In this document: positions 7,645 through 17,730 of the stretch, piece by piece
Layout: every line of letters starts with the position of its first letter
Numbering within the stretch: position 1 is the stretch's first letter
Assembly: GCF_014170305.1 (NCBI RefSeq)
Contig: NZ_LZZT01000046.1
Coordinates: forward strand, 1-40,427
Reading direction: 5' to 3'
Source: Achromobacter sp. UMC71
GTDB taxonomy: Bacteria; Pseudomonadota; Gammaproteobacteria; Burkholderiales; Burkholderiaceae_B
Length of the DNA: 40,427 nucleotides
The notes under the pieces: model-generated
What the model was told of the DNA's origin: nothing
Database searches by the model: none
Seen by the model: the letters and a program-made list of their open reading frames with translations, nothing else
Translations under genes and position numbers: made by a program

Positions 7645-8276
7645 GCGGCTTCCTTGCGGCCCGCGCTGGCGAATTTCTTCCAGTCTTCGTTGTCCACCAG
7701 CGTGGACCGGAACACCCGCAGCTTCTCGCACCCCTTGATGGACTTGAGCACCTTCTTGACCTGATCGCATACCGTGGCGGGCAGCCAGGGGCTGAGCGTG
7801 ACGCGCTTGATGGTTGCCGGCGCCACGGGGATGCGCAGCACCGGTGTGTCGCGCGTCCTGCGGCACACGAACAGGCGGAATTCCTTTTCGTCGCGAAAGG
7901 CATGGCGCTTGAGAAACGGTAGATCGGCATCGGCCGGCGGCTGCTCGCGCAGCGACTTGATGGTGCGGTACTGCACCGTCTCGGCGCGCAGGTCGGGCAC
8001 GCCAGCCACCTGCTCGACCAGTTTTTCCTTGTCAAACTCGATGCACACGCCGCCGCTGCCGTGCGAGAACACCCGCCAGTGATGGTAGGTTTCGGTCGCC
8101 TCGGCCATGCACAACGCGTAGATGCCGAGCAGGCGCTTGGCCCGCGCATATTCCTCGATGTAGAACGAATCGTTGCGATCGTCCCACGCCTTCGGGTTGA
8201 GCAGCGCCAGTTCTCCGGACTGCAGATAGTCGATCAGATAGGGAAGCTCGGTATATCGGCGCAACGAGGTAGCCAA
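7641..8276 (-). CDS. DUF2971 family protein
   Basis: A 211-residue protein with the DUF2971 features in order: RRYTELPYLIDYLQSGELALLNPKAWDDRNDSFY, then YALCMAEATETYHHWRVFSHGSGGVCIEFDKEKL, then a V-x-Y stretch and FLKRHAFRDEKEFRLFV. It appears to start with TTG at 8276, preceded by CGGAG at a suitable distance; no in-frame ATG lies near the N-terminus. The biochemical role of DUF2971 is not established. Such genes are scattered in accessory regions and sometimes near defence genes. It is first in a two-gene unit with the DUF1963-like gene and faces a divergent small membrane protein gene. Confidence 0.75.
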   Translation of the reverse strand: MATSLRRYTELPYLIDYLQSGELALLNPKAWDDRNDSFYIEEYARAKRLLGIYALCMAEATETYHHWRVFSHGSGGVCIEFDKEKLVEQVAGVPDLRAETVQYRTIKSLREQPPADADLPFLKRHAFRDEKEFRLFVCRRTRDTPVLRIPVAPATIKRVTLSPWLPATVCDQVKKVLKSIKGCEKLRVFRSTLVDNEDWKKFASAGRKEAA

Positions 8277-8357
8277 GGCGGCGCTCCGGTGAAAAAAACC
8301 CAGGCGTCAGTCTACCCCGGCGCGACGTTACACTGGCCGATTCGCCAAGGAGACCCT

Positions 8358-8825
8358 ATGCTTCAAAAGAATAGCGAAGGAAAACCCACGCCCAAGCGCC
8401 AATCCGCCACCAGCCAGCGATTCTGGTACATCGCGCTGGCGGGCACGCTGGCGGCCTGCAGCTACGAGCTCATTCCCTTGTTGCAAGGCCGGCTCCCGGC
8501 GCTGCAAAAACTTCTGGTGCCAATGCTGCTGCTGGCGTGGCTGTACCGCGGCAGCGAATGGCCCCGGTGGCTGCTGACCGCCTTGATGCTCGGCATCGGC
8601 GGGATGAACCTGTACCAGGTGATTCCCTTGCTCGAATACGGCGCCACCCTCTGGCTCAAAGCCCTGGTGTACATCCTGATCATGCTGGCCACGGGCCTGT
8701 ATCTCGCACTGGCCACGCGGGATTTCACCCGCTATCAGAATTACGTCGCGATGCGCGACGGCCCTCGCGCCGCCGCCAGGAAACGCGCGGCCGAACGCTC
8801 CAACCGCGAGGGATCGGCACGCTAG
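8358..8825 (+). CDS. Small integral membrane protein, unknown
   Basis: A 155-residue protein I do not recognise. After a basic, Ser/Lys-rich N-terminal 20 residues there are about four hydrophobic helices (roughly 22-40, 48-65, 70-88 and 95-117), then a charged C-terminal tail rich in Arg and Ala (RAAARKRAAERSNREG). The ATG at 8358 has a strong AAGGAGA ribosome site seven bases upstream, which fixes the start; an upstream in-frame extension through 8061 has no support. By layout it is a polytopic inner-membrane protein with both ends probably cytoplasmic. It is divergent from the DUF2971 gene and convergent with the DUF2165 gene. Confidence 0.7.
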   Translation: MLQKNSEGKPTPKRQSATSQRFWYIALAGTLAACSYELIPLLQGRLPALQKLLVPMLLLAWLYRGSEWPRWLLTALMLGIGGMNLYQVIPLLEYGATLWLKALVYILIMLATGLYLALATRDFTRYQNYVAMRDGPRAAARKRAAERSNREGSAR

Positions 8826-8842
8826 GGCCTGAACGTTTGGCT

Positions 8843-9346
8843 TCACCGCTCGACGGCGGATGCCGATGCCGGCAGAACGGTGAAGATCAGCACGCCCAAC
8901 ATCGTCATGGCAATCCGGAACGCGGCCTCCAATCCATTCCAGCTGTGGGACATCCACATCCCGAACCACTCTCCCCCCACACTGGCGAACATGAACTGCC
9001 AGGTCACGAAGCCAAGGGTCAAGCCCTGGATGGCTCGTGTCTTGGCGGCGCGGAATTCCTGATCTGTCTTGCGCCGGGCCCGCAGCATCTGGCGAGCCCC
9101 CGCCAGGCACAGCACGGCCGTAGCGGCTTCGGCCAGGATGATGAGGACAAAGGCCGCGCTGTGAGCCAGCGGAGCATCGATGGACCGATAGTGAATGCCC
9201 GAGCCAGGAAAAATGGTATCCATCATCATGACGTGCTGAACGAACGGGTAGTTCGCGCCGGGGTCTGTGACATTGCCGAAAGCCACTAAAGCTGCGTGAA
9301 CACCCATGCACAGAACCAGCAGGCTCTGTGAGATTCTCGTGATCAT
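8843..9346 (-). CDS. DUF2165 family membrane protein
   Basis: A 167-residue inner-membrane protein with four hydrophobic segments. Family landmarks are a first helix SLLVLCMGVHAALVAFGNVTDPGANYPFVQHVMMMDTIFPG, then the run HSAAFVLIILAEAATAVLCLAGA, and the late WQFMFASVGGEWFGMWMSHSWNG. DUF2165 proteins are small predicted membrane proteins of unknown function. The ATG at 9346 is preceded by AGGGGGC, a fair ribosome site; the open frame extends upstream without a better start. It ends 17 bp from the convergent membrane-protein gene. Confidence 0.85.
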   Translation of the reverse strand: MITRISQSLLVLCMGVHAALVAFGNVTDPGANYPFVQHVMMMDTIFPGSGIHYRSIDAPLAHSAAFVLIILAEAATAVLCLAGARQMLRARRKTDQEFRAAKTRAIQGLTLGFVTWQFMFASVGGEWFGMWMSHSWNGLEAAFRIAMTMLGVLIFTVLPASASAVER

Positions 9347-9718
9347 TCTTGCCCCCTGAAGAGATGACTCTGTCGGCGCGTCGCGCCGTAGCCGGAGAGG
9401 GTCGGCGGACACTACACCGATCCATTGAGCGAGTCTAGATCCGGGCTTGCGAAGCGCACTATTGGATATTTCTGAAAGGCGCGGCGGCACGCGCCGGCCG
9501 CGACCGACGTGAGCAGGCGGCCGTCGCGATGGCTGATCGGCCCTAGCAGCAAACCATGACGCCTTCCAGACAGCGGCGCGATCGGAATTGTCATTTCAAT
9601 GTCCGCGAATTGTCGATCGGCGCCGTTCAGACTTTCATTCGCCACGCGGCAGGCCGACCACGCATCCGCCCGCGCGGCGCATCCGATATCCGCACCGTTC
9701 CCGCACCCGGAGTCTTTC
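9347..9718. other. 372-bp gap upstream of porin, no convincing gene
   Basis: This gap separates the DUF2165 gene from the divergent porin. A minus-strand frame is open across 9412-9816 but overlaps the porin signal peptide and shows no family resemblance. The gap is less GC-rich than its neighbours in places (about 9450-9480 and 9590-9620), as expected for promoters. A GGAG ribosome site at 9709-9712 serves the porin. A long porin leader that could be a target for small RNAs is possible, but I see no clear riboswitch or operator. Confidence 0.5.
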
Positions 9719-10873
9719 ATGAAAAAAATATTATTCGCCGCGGCCGCTACCGCCCTGTCCGGCGCCGCATCCGCGCAATCGTCGGTCACCCTGTACGGCC
9801 TGATCGACACCGGCATCGGCTACGCCAACGTCGACGGCCGCTACACCGACCCGGCCACGGGTCGCAGCACCCGCATCGACAACAGCCGCATCGGTTCGAC
9901 CACCGGCACCACCGCCGGCTCGCGCTGGGGCCTGCGCGGCAAGGAAGACCTGGGCGACGGCCTGTACGCCGTGTTCCAGCTGGAGTCCGGCTTTGACAGC
10001 CGCAACGGCAGCTCGCTGCAGAGCAACCGCCTGTTCGGCCGCGAAGCCACTGTGGGCCTGGGCAGCGCCGATTGGGGCGAGATCCGCCTGGGCCGCCAAT
10101 ACAACATCGCCGCGCGGTACTTCTCGGGCATGTTCGGCTCGTCCTTCGGCGGCGGCTTCAACCAGCTCAGCACCGGCGCCGGCCTGGGCTTCAGCTCGGC
10201 GTACTACGTGCGCTACGACAACCTGGTCGTCTATGAAACCCCGTCGCTGGGCGGCTTGAAAGCCGCCGTCGGCTACGCCTTCAACGCCGACGACCGCCGC
10301 ACCGCGCAAACGGGCTTCGCCACGGCCGACAACACCCGCGCCATCACCGCCGGCGTGCGCTACGACAATGGGCCGTTGATGGGCTTTGCCACCTACGACC
10401 AACTCAACGCGTCCAACAAGCTGCCCCAGAGCCAGGTCGACGCCACGCCCCGCTCGTACATCGTCGGCGGCTCGTACGACTTTGAGGTCTTCAAGGTGGC
10501 GCTGGCCTACAACCGCATCACCGACGGCTGGTTCGCGGGCAAGAGCCTGCCCAACGGCGGCAGCATCGGCGCCTTCACCGGCACGCCCTCCTACGCCTTC
10601 GCCAAGGGATTCCGGTCCAATTCGTACATGCTGGCGCTGGCCGCGCCGGTCGGCAAATCCGGCGGCGCGTTTGCCTCATGGCAACGGGCGGACGCGAACA
10701 GCAAACAGCTCACCGGGGGGGATTCGGCCAGCAATACGTATAGCCTGGGATACAACTACAACCTGTCCAAGCGCACGGACCTGTATGCCGTGGCGTCCTA
10801 TACGACGAACTGGGCGTTCCTGGACAACGCCAAGGCGACCGAGGTGAACATGGGCATCCGCCATCGCTTCTGA
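9719..10873 (+). CDS. Gram-negative general porin
   Basis: A 384-residue outer-membrane trimeric beta-barrel porin of the betaproteobacterial OmpC-like type. The signal peptide is MKKILFAAAATALSGAASAQ with cleavage after ASA; the mature protein starts SSVTLYGLIDTGIGYAN. Typical porin pieces follow: SRWGLRGKEDLGDGLYAVFQLESGFD, FGREATVGLGSADWGEIRLGRQYN, and alternating aromatic strands. It ends in MGIRHRF, with the C-terminal Phe that marks a BAM-assembled barrel. It allows passive uptake of small hydrophilic solutes. The ATG at 9719 is chosen for its GGAG ribosome site and signal peptide. A strong terminator lies 86 bp downstream. Confidence 0.95.
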   Translation: MKKILFAAAATALSGAASAQSSVTLYGLIDTGIGYANVDGRYTDPATGRSTRIDNSRIGSTTGTTAGSRWGLRGKEDLGDGLYAVFQLESGFDSRNGSSLQSNRLFGREATVGLGSADWGEIRLGRQYNIAARYFSGMFGSSFGGGFNQLSTGAGLGFSSAYYVRYDNLVVYETPSLGGLKAAVGYAFNADDRRTAQTGFATADNTRAITAGVRYDNGPLMGFATYDQLNASNKLPQSQVDATPRSYIVGGSYDFEVFKVALAYNRITDGWFAGKSLPNGGSIGAFTGTPSYAFAKGFRSNSYMLALAAPVGKSGGAFASWQRADANSKQLTGGDSASNTYSLGYNYNLSKRTDLYAVASYTTNWAFLDNAKATEVNMGIRHRF

Positions 10874-10958
10874 TGCAGCATTGAGGTCATAACAAGCTGT
10901 CTATTGAACCCCCGTTGACGACGCCATGCTCCGCGAAGGGAGGGATGGTGGTTCGATG

Positions 10959-10991
10959 CGCGCTGCCCGGGAAAAGGCAGCGCGTCTTTTT
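10959..10991 (+). terminator. Rho-independent terminator after porin
   Basis: CGCGCTGCC (10959-10967) pairs exactly with GGCAGCGCG (10976-10984) across an eight-base loop and is followed by TCTTTTT. This is a textbook intrinsic terminator for the plus-strand porin transcript. The minus-strand gene ending at 11000 lies just beyond it. Confidence 0.85.
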
Positions 10992-10999
10992 CTGGCCCG

Positions 11000-11443
11000 T
11001 CAGCCGCTATCGTCCACCGCGTCCTGCAAGACGGCGACACCCTGGCCGGGATCCAACGAGGACAGCGCCTGATTGACGATCAGCCAGGCATCGATGTCCT
11101 GGCCAAGCACGTGCAGGCGAAATCCGTTGTAGATCGCATAGTAGGCAGACGCCGCGGCATGCGGCAGCACCCAGTCCTCATCGCGCAACGCAATGATGGG
11201 CTCAAGATACCGGCTCTCGACGCCTGCCGTGTCGCGACGGTCTCTGACCGCCGCCAGCGCTTCGCGGGGCAATCCGGTATCTGCTTGCTGGCAAGACCCG
11301 GCCACCGACTCGACATAGGTCGGTTGCGCGTCCAGAGAATAGTGGGACTCCCAGACCGCAAGCGCGTGCTTCAACAAATGCAGATGAACACCGCGTTGGC
11401 GCTCGGGCGGGAAATCCAAGAAAGCCTCGGCCGCAAGGAACAT
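11000..11443 (-). CDS. Hypothetical protein downstream of methyltransferase
   Basis: A 147-residue soluble protein I do not recognise. It begins MFLAAEAFLDFPPERQRGVHLHLLKHALAVWESHY, which predicts a long helix. The middle is acidic, and it ends with a segment WVLPHAAASAYYAIYNGFRLHVLGQD then AWLIVNQALSS. There is no signal peptide or membrane helix. The all-alpha, aromatic-rich look is like some small immunity-type proteins, but that is only an impression. It begins 21 bp after the methyltransferase stop on the same strand, so the two may be co-transcribed. The ribosome site is poor, which fits expression by read-through from upstream. Confidence 0.55.
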   Translation of the reverse strand: MFLAAEAFLDFPPERQRGVHLHLLKHALAVWESHYSLDAQPTYVESVAGSCQQADTGLPREALAAVRDRRDTAGVESRYLEPIIALRDEDWVLPHAAASAYYAIYNGFRLHVLGQDIDAWLIVNQALSSLDPGQGVAVLQDAVDDSG

Positions 11444-11464
11444 GCTATCTGATGTGTCCGTGGT

Positions 11465-12091
11465 TCACAGATCAAGCAGCGCCGGCCGCCGCGCCAGCCA
11501 CACCGTGGCTCCGCCGCAGGCGACGTCGTTCTGGACTTGCCGCACCACCTCGAAGCCGTTGTCGGCCAGCAACTGGCGATACTCGTCCTTGTCCAGGCTG
11601 CCGTGATAAAGCGGCCTGCCCTCGAACTGGCCGATGGCATGCCCGTGCGACGGGCCGCTGGTAAACATCAAGGCCGCACCGGGTTCTGCCCAGCGGCGAA
11701 ACCGGTCGAACATCGGCCGCTGGTCATCGGGACGCAGATGGAAGAAGCTGTGCCAGGCGATCAGGCCATGGAACCTGTCCGGGCAGGAAAACCGCCGCAT
11801 GTCGGCGGCGATCCAGCGCTGGTCGGGAAACGCCGCCCGGGCCGACGCGAGCAGAGGCTCGGACGTATCGATCCCGGTGATGAGGCAACCCTGCGCGATC
11901 AGATGCCGGGCGATGGGCCTCCCGGTGCCGCAACCGATGTCCAGCACCCGCGGCGCGGCCGCCGGCAGCAGGTCGCGGAATGCCGCCAGCCAGTCGGCCT
12001 CGATCAAGCGGTGCGCGTCGCGCTGCGCCTCGAATGCGGCGGCGTGTTCCTGGTAGATCGCGATGATGTCGTCAGCGTAGGGGTCGGACAT
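11465..12091 (-). CDS. Class I SAM-dependent methyltransferase
   Basis: A 208-residue enzyme with a Rossmann methyltransferase core. Motif I is VLDIGCGTGRPIARHL (about 49-64), motif II is GIDTSEPLLASARAAFPDQRWIAADMRRF, the motif IV region is FHGLIAWHSFFHLRPDDQRPMFDRF, and a later AALMFTSGPSHG strand follows. The first 40 residues form the usual cap helix. The substrate cannot be told from the sequence; related small proteins methylate metabolites. The ATG at 12091 is the first methionine and gives the normal length. The 147-residue gene follows at 21 bp. The upstream neighbour on the same strand is the DUF1963-like gene, 58 bp away. Confidence 0.85.
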   Translation of the reverse strand: MSDPYADDIIAIYQEHAAAFEAQRDAHRLIEADWLAAFRDLLPAAAPRVLDIGCGTGRPIARHLIAQGCLITGIDTSEPLLASARAAFPDQRWIAADMRRFSCPDRFHGLIAWHSFFHLRPDDQRPMFDRFRRWAEPGAALMFTSGPSHGHAIGQFEGRPLYHGSLDKDEYRQLLADNGFEVVRQVQNDVACGGATVWLARRPALLDL

Positions 12092-12149
12092 GTCCAGCCT
12101 CGTGAAAACGCGGGCGGCGATGGCGTGCGCGGCCGCGCATTATCGGCAT

Positions 12150-12851
12150 TCAGCGGTTGATGAGCATCGAGTAGCCGGGCGGCGTCTGCGCGTTGTCGAT
12201 AAAGATGTAGGCCGTGCCATCCGAACAGAAGTTCGCCACTTCCGAGTAGCCGCCCTCTTGCATCGGCACGCAATTGTCGATCTGCAGCAGCAATCGGCCG
12301 GGCGGCACGCCTTGCGCGCCGTTTGCGGTCCAGTAAGGCACGCCGCCGAACTTGGTGCGCCATTCGGTGGCCCAGTCGTGGGGGTGCGCGATCTCGTCGG
12401 GCAGGTCGTCGTGGCGGCCGTAGTCGTAGAAATCGGCTTCCAGCTCGGCAGGCGCGCCGTCGTCGTCGGTGCGCCAATGGGCCACGCCAAGTTCGGGAAT
12501 GAGTTCGGGGAAACCATCTTCGGCATGCTCCGGCGGCGCCGTCGGGCCGTCGCCCAGCGCCGTGCGCGGCAGGCTGAATACCGCGTTGGCGCCGCCGTCG
12601 CTTTCCCAGAAACTGCAAATGCTGTCCCACTCGCACTTGAAGGCGAACAGCACTTCGCCCGCCGGGATCGGCAGCTCAGGCGCGTTGTCGTCCGCGGACT
12701 GCCCGGGCACCTGGGCGAGAAAGCTCATTGCCCGGCCGCATTCCTTGCATACCGGCCAATGCGCGATCGGCAGGCCCCAAGGCAGACCGCCCAGCTTATG
12801 GACGAGACCCGGCGCCGCACCGGCGCAATACGTGGGGTAATGACTTTTCAT
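12150..12851 (-). CDS. DUF1963/YwqG-like protein
   Basis: A 233-residue soluble protein of the DUF1963 (YwqG-like) type. The key features are KLGGLPWGLPIAHWPVCKECGRAMSFLAQV near the N-terminus (the GGxPxG...W...C..CG..M.FL.Q pattern), a central FPELIPELGVAHWRTDDDG, and a repeated half ATEWRTKFGGVPYWTANGAQG with GRLLLQIDN and GTAYIFID. The family has a two-fold repeated beta-rich fold and no proven biochemical role. It is the second such protein in the window after the larger one at 6235-7644; the two share the GG-x-P...C-x-x-C-G arrangement but are not close copies. It probably leads the run into the methyltransferase gene. Confidence 0.75.
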   Translation of the reverse strand: MKSHYPTYCAGAAPGLVHKLGGLPWGLPIAHWPVCKECGRAMSFLAQVPGQSADDNAPELPIPAGEVLFAFKCEWDSICSFWESDGGANAVFSLPRTALGDGPTAPPEHAEDGFPELIPELGVAHWRTDDDGAPAELEADFYDYGRHDDLPDEIAHPHDWATEWRTKFGGVPYWTANGAQGVPPGRLLLQIDNCVPMQEGGYSEVANFCSDGTAYIFIDNAQTPPGYSMLINR

Positions 12852-13000
12852 GGAGGCACCTGAGTCGACGGAAGTCCCAGACTATATCGTCTGGCGGCTG
12901 CTTTGTCGTGACGCGGCGGTGACCCGTTCCTGCACTTCCTCGGCCGCAAACGGGCGCACCCCTGAAACGCGGGGCCAGCGCCTGTACTACGCCCTCGCCT

Positions 13001-13363
13001 TCACAGCGGCCCCGCCGCCAGCATGAAACTGCCGCCGCGGATCACATGCAACAGGCGCGGACGGCTGCCGCCATCCACCTTCTTGCGCAACCGGCGCATG
13101 GCGATGGCGACCGCCTGGCACTTGACGTGCTGGGGCCCCTGGGTCTTGGCCTGGGTCTTCCAGACCTGCTCGGCCAACTGCCAGCTGGTGAACACGGCGC
13201 CCGGGCTGCCCATCAACAAGGCCAACAGCCCGAATTCCTTGGGCGTCAGCATCAGCATCTGGCCATCGCGATAGGCGCGATAGCGCAGCAAGTCCAGCTC
13301 CAGGTCCGCGAACTGCAACCTGTCGCCGGACTCGGGCGTACCGGTGAGCATCACGTGGCCCAT
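13001..13363 (-). CDS. Stand-alone OmpR/PhoB-type winged-helix DNA-binding protein
   Basis: A 120-residue protein that is only the DNA-binding domain of an OmpR-type response regulator. The landmarks are LQFADLELDLLRYRAYRDGQMLMLTPKEFGLLALLMGSPGAVFTSWQLAEQVW, the recognition-helix region VAIAMRRLRKKVDGG, and the wing strand LLHVIRGGSFML, where canonical proteins read IxTVxGxGYxL. There is no receiver domain, so control is not by phosphorylation of this protein. The ATG at 13363 is used. It starts 30 bp after the DUF4148 gene on the same strand, so the two probably share a transcript. It resembles the regulator at 30827-31546 in its DNA-binding half. Confidence 0.8.
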   Translation of the reverse strand: MGHVMLTGTPESGDRLQFADLELDLLRYRAYRDGQMLMLTPKEFGLLALLMGSPGAVFTSWQLAEQVWKTQAKTQGPQHVKCQAVAIAMRRLRKKVDGGSRPRLLHVIRGGSFMLAAGPL

Positions 13364-13393
13364 GCCGCGGTGTCCTGTAGGCCGCCTGCGCGC

Positions 13394-13714
13394 TTAGCGG
13401 CGCGCGTCGTTCTGGCGCTGGACTTCGGCCTGGTAGTCCGGCCCCGAGCGCAGCCGCACATACTCCGAGAACGCGGCCTTGTATTCGCGGCTGTAGATGT
13501 CCGGCGTGGCTTCGCCGCGCCAGAACTTGTCCACCCCTGCCTGCTTCCACAACGCCAGGTCCGCCAGGACTTCGGCGCGCGTCAGCGGCTGGCCGTAGGG
13601 GCTGGTCAACGCGGTGGCCGGCGCACCGGCCGATGCCACCTGCTGCGCCAGCGCGGTGCCGGAAACGCCCGCCGCCAGGGCCAGGACCAATGCGGTTTTA
13701 CGAAGAATCTGCAT
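13394..13714 (-). CDS. DUF4148 secreted protein
   Basis: A 106-residue exported protein with a clear signal peptide (MQILRKTALVLALAAGVSGTALAQQ, cleavage after ALA). The mature part matches the DUF4148 pattern of Burkholderiales: PLTRAEVLADLALWKQAGVDKFWRGEATPDIYSREYKAAFSEYVRLRSGPDYQAE. These small periplasmic proteins are often present in many copies per genome and have no known function. The ATG at 13714 starts the signal peptide. It is followed 30 bp later by the winged-helix gene on the same strand. Confidence 0.88.
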   Translation of the reverse strand: MQILRKTALVLALAAGVSGTALAQQVASAGAPATALTSPYGQPLTRAEVLADLALWKQAGVDKFWRGEATPDIYSREYKAAFSEYVRLRSGPDYQAEVQRQNDARR

Positions 13715-13815
13715 GCTTCACACTCCTAGGTATCAAGTTGAGTACTGCACGGGATTCATTCTAGGAAGGTGATGCAGACAGAAAGCCGATAGGGAGATTA
13801 CGTTTTTGACATCAA

Positions 13816-13848
13816 GAAAAAAGCGCCACGGACCCGCCGTGGCGCTTT
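13816..13848 (-). terminator. Rho-independent terminator of the glp transport operon
   Basis: AAAGCGCCACGG (13820-13831) and CCGTGGCGCTTT (13837-13848) form a 12-bp perfect stem with a five-base loop. Read on the minus strand the stem ends in a run of T (CTTTTTTC), so it stops the glpS-V transcript 24 bp past the glpV stop. Confidence 0.9.
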
Positions 13849-13871
13849 GCAAAGGCGACGCGGCGACGGTC

Positions 13872-15602
<1,731 letters not shown>

Positions 15603-15620
15603 GACCTGTCTCCTCGATAA

Positions 15621-15661
15621 GTCTTCCCGTATCGTGCTGCGGACCGCTGGCCGGGGAAGAC
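15621..15661 (-). promoter_or_regulatory. Stem-loop between glpU and glpV
   Basis: GTCTTCCC (15621-15628) and GGGAAGAC (15654-15661) form a perfect 8-bp stem around a GC-rich 25-base loop, just upstream of the glpV ribosome site. There is no T run, so it is not a terminator. Hairpins in this position in other transporter operons protect a processed message and let the binding protein be made in excess; that role here is inferred. Confidence 0.45.
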
Positions 15662-15715
15662 GCTGGCCGATAGTCCTTCCAAACCACTGATAGCGCGCGG
15701 GGTTCTAGCGCCCCG

Positions 15716-16024
15716 TCATCCTTTTCTCATGATCAAAGCCAGCAGCAGCATGGACAGCACGAAGCTGATCCACACCGATGGCGGCTCGTCCAGCGAAAAC
15801 CATTCCACCGCCTTCTGGCCCAACCCGAGGAACGCCAGGTTGAGCCAGGCCGCGGCCATCAAGCCGATGAACAGGCGGTCGCCCCGCGTGGTGCGCAGGG
15901 GCAGGAAGCCCTTGCGCTCGACCGTGGGCGACTTCAGTTCCCAGACCGTCATGCCGATCAGCATCAGGACGATGCAGGAGAAGAACACGGCGACCGGGGT
16001 GGTCCATACCATCCAGCTGAACAT
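15716..16024 (-). CDS. glpU: GlpU small membrane protein (DUF2160)
   Basis: A 102-residue protein with three hydrophobic helices (about 5-28, 50-68 and 82-98). It begins MFSWMVWTTPVAVFFSCIVLMLIGMTVWELKSPTVERKGFLPL, the DUF2160 signature, with the RGDRLFIGLMAAAWLNLAFLGL and VSMLLLALIM-like ends typical of the family. DUF2160 proteins sit only in glycerol ABC transporter operons (GlpU) and are required by context, but their exact role is unknown; an accessory membrane subunit is likely. The gene starts ten bases after the glpQ stop. Confidence 0.9.
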   Translation of the reverse strand: MFSWMVWTTPVAVFFSCIVLMLIGMTVWELKSPTVERKGFLPLRTTRGDRLFIGLMAAAWLNLAFLGLGQKAVEWFSLDEPPSVWISFVLSMLLLALIMRKG

Positions 16025-16034
16025 GTCTGCCCCC

Positions 16035-16839
<805 letters not shown>

Positions 16840-16847
<8 letters not shown>

Positions 16848-17730
16848 TGGCACGCTCCTCGTCAAAGCCGCCGGTGGTGCCGGCGCGCTGCATCCAGTTG
16901 TAGAGGATGAAGCACAAGAGCAGGATGATCAGAAAGTAGATGATGGAGAACGCCGCCGCCGGGCCCAGGTCGAACTGGCCCACGGCCTTCTGCGTGAGGT
17001 ATTGCGACAGGAAGGTGGTGGCGTTGCCCGGCCCGCCGCCGGTCAGGACGAAGGGCTCGGTGTAGATCATGAAACTGTCCATGAAGCGCAGCAGCACCGC
17101 GATCATCAGCACGCCGCGCATCTTGGGTAGCTGGATGAACCGGAACACGGCCAGGCGCGAGGCGCCGTCGATGCGGGCGGCCTGGTAGTAGGCGTCTGGA
17201 ATGGCGCGCAGGCCCGCATAGCACAGCAGCGCCACCAGCGGCGTCCAGTGCCAGACGTCCATGACCAGCACGGTGACCCAGGCGTCGATGTCGTTGCCGG
17301 TGTAGTTGTAGTCCACGCCCAGCCACGACAGCGTCGCGCCCAGCAGGCCGATATCGGTGCGGCCGAACACCTGCCAGATGGTGCCCACCACGTTCCACGG
17401 GATCAGCAGCGACAGCGCGATGATGACCAGCACGGCCGAGGCGCGCCAGCCGCTGGCGGGCATCGACAGCGCCAGCAGGATGCCCAGCGGGATCTCGATG
17501 GCCAGCACGGCCAGCGAAAAGCCGATCTGGCGCAGCAACGCGCCGTGCAGCTCTTCGTCCTGCAGCACGGCGGCGAACCATTCAGTGCCGACGAACACGC
17601 GGCGCTCGGGCGAGATGATGTCCTGCACCGAGTAGTTGACGATGGTCATCAGCGGCAGGATGGCGGAAAACGCCACGCACAGGACGACGGGCAGGACCAG
17701 GAACCAGGCCCGGTGATTGATCGGTTTCAT
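16840..17730 (-). CDS. glpP: Glycerol ABC transporter permease GlpP
   Basis: A 296-residue inner-membrane permease of the MalF/UgpA-type family. Landmarks are the first helix WFLVLPVVLCVAFSAILPLMTIVNYSVQDI and the EAA-type loop LRAIPDAYYQAARIDGASRLAVFRFIQLPKMRGVLMIAVLLRFMDSFM, followed by FVLTGGGPGNATTFLSQYL. Six helices are predicted. Its ATG at 17730 overlaps the glpT stop (ATGA), and its own stop overlaps glpQ, so the operon is tightly coupled. Together with GlpQ it forms the glycerol translocation path. Confidence 0.92.

Noticed and set aside
8824..8842. TAGGGCCTGAAC at the end of the membrane-protein gene resembles the start of the element at 31547
   Set aside because: Only about nine bases match and no inverted repeats follow, so it is not a second copy of the element.
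9412..9816. A 134-codon minus-strand frame upstream of the porin
   Set aside because: It overlaps the porin signal peptide on the other strand, has no ribosome site or recognisable family, and the mature part reads as random GC-rich coding.
12987..13550. A 187-codon frame in another register across the winged-helix and DUF4148 genes
   Set aside because: Two well-matching genes occupy the same bases on the same strand in another frame, so this is a shadow.
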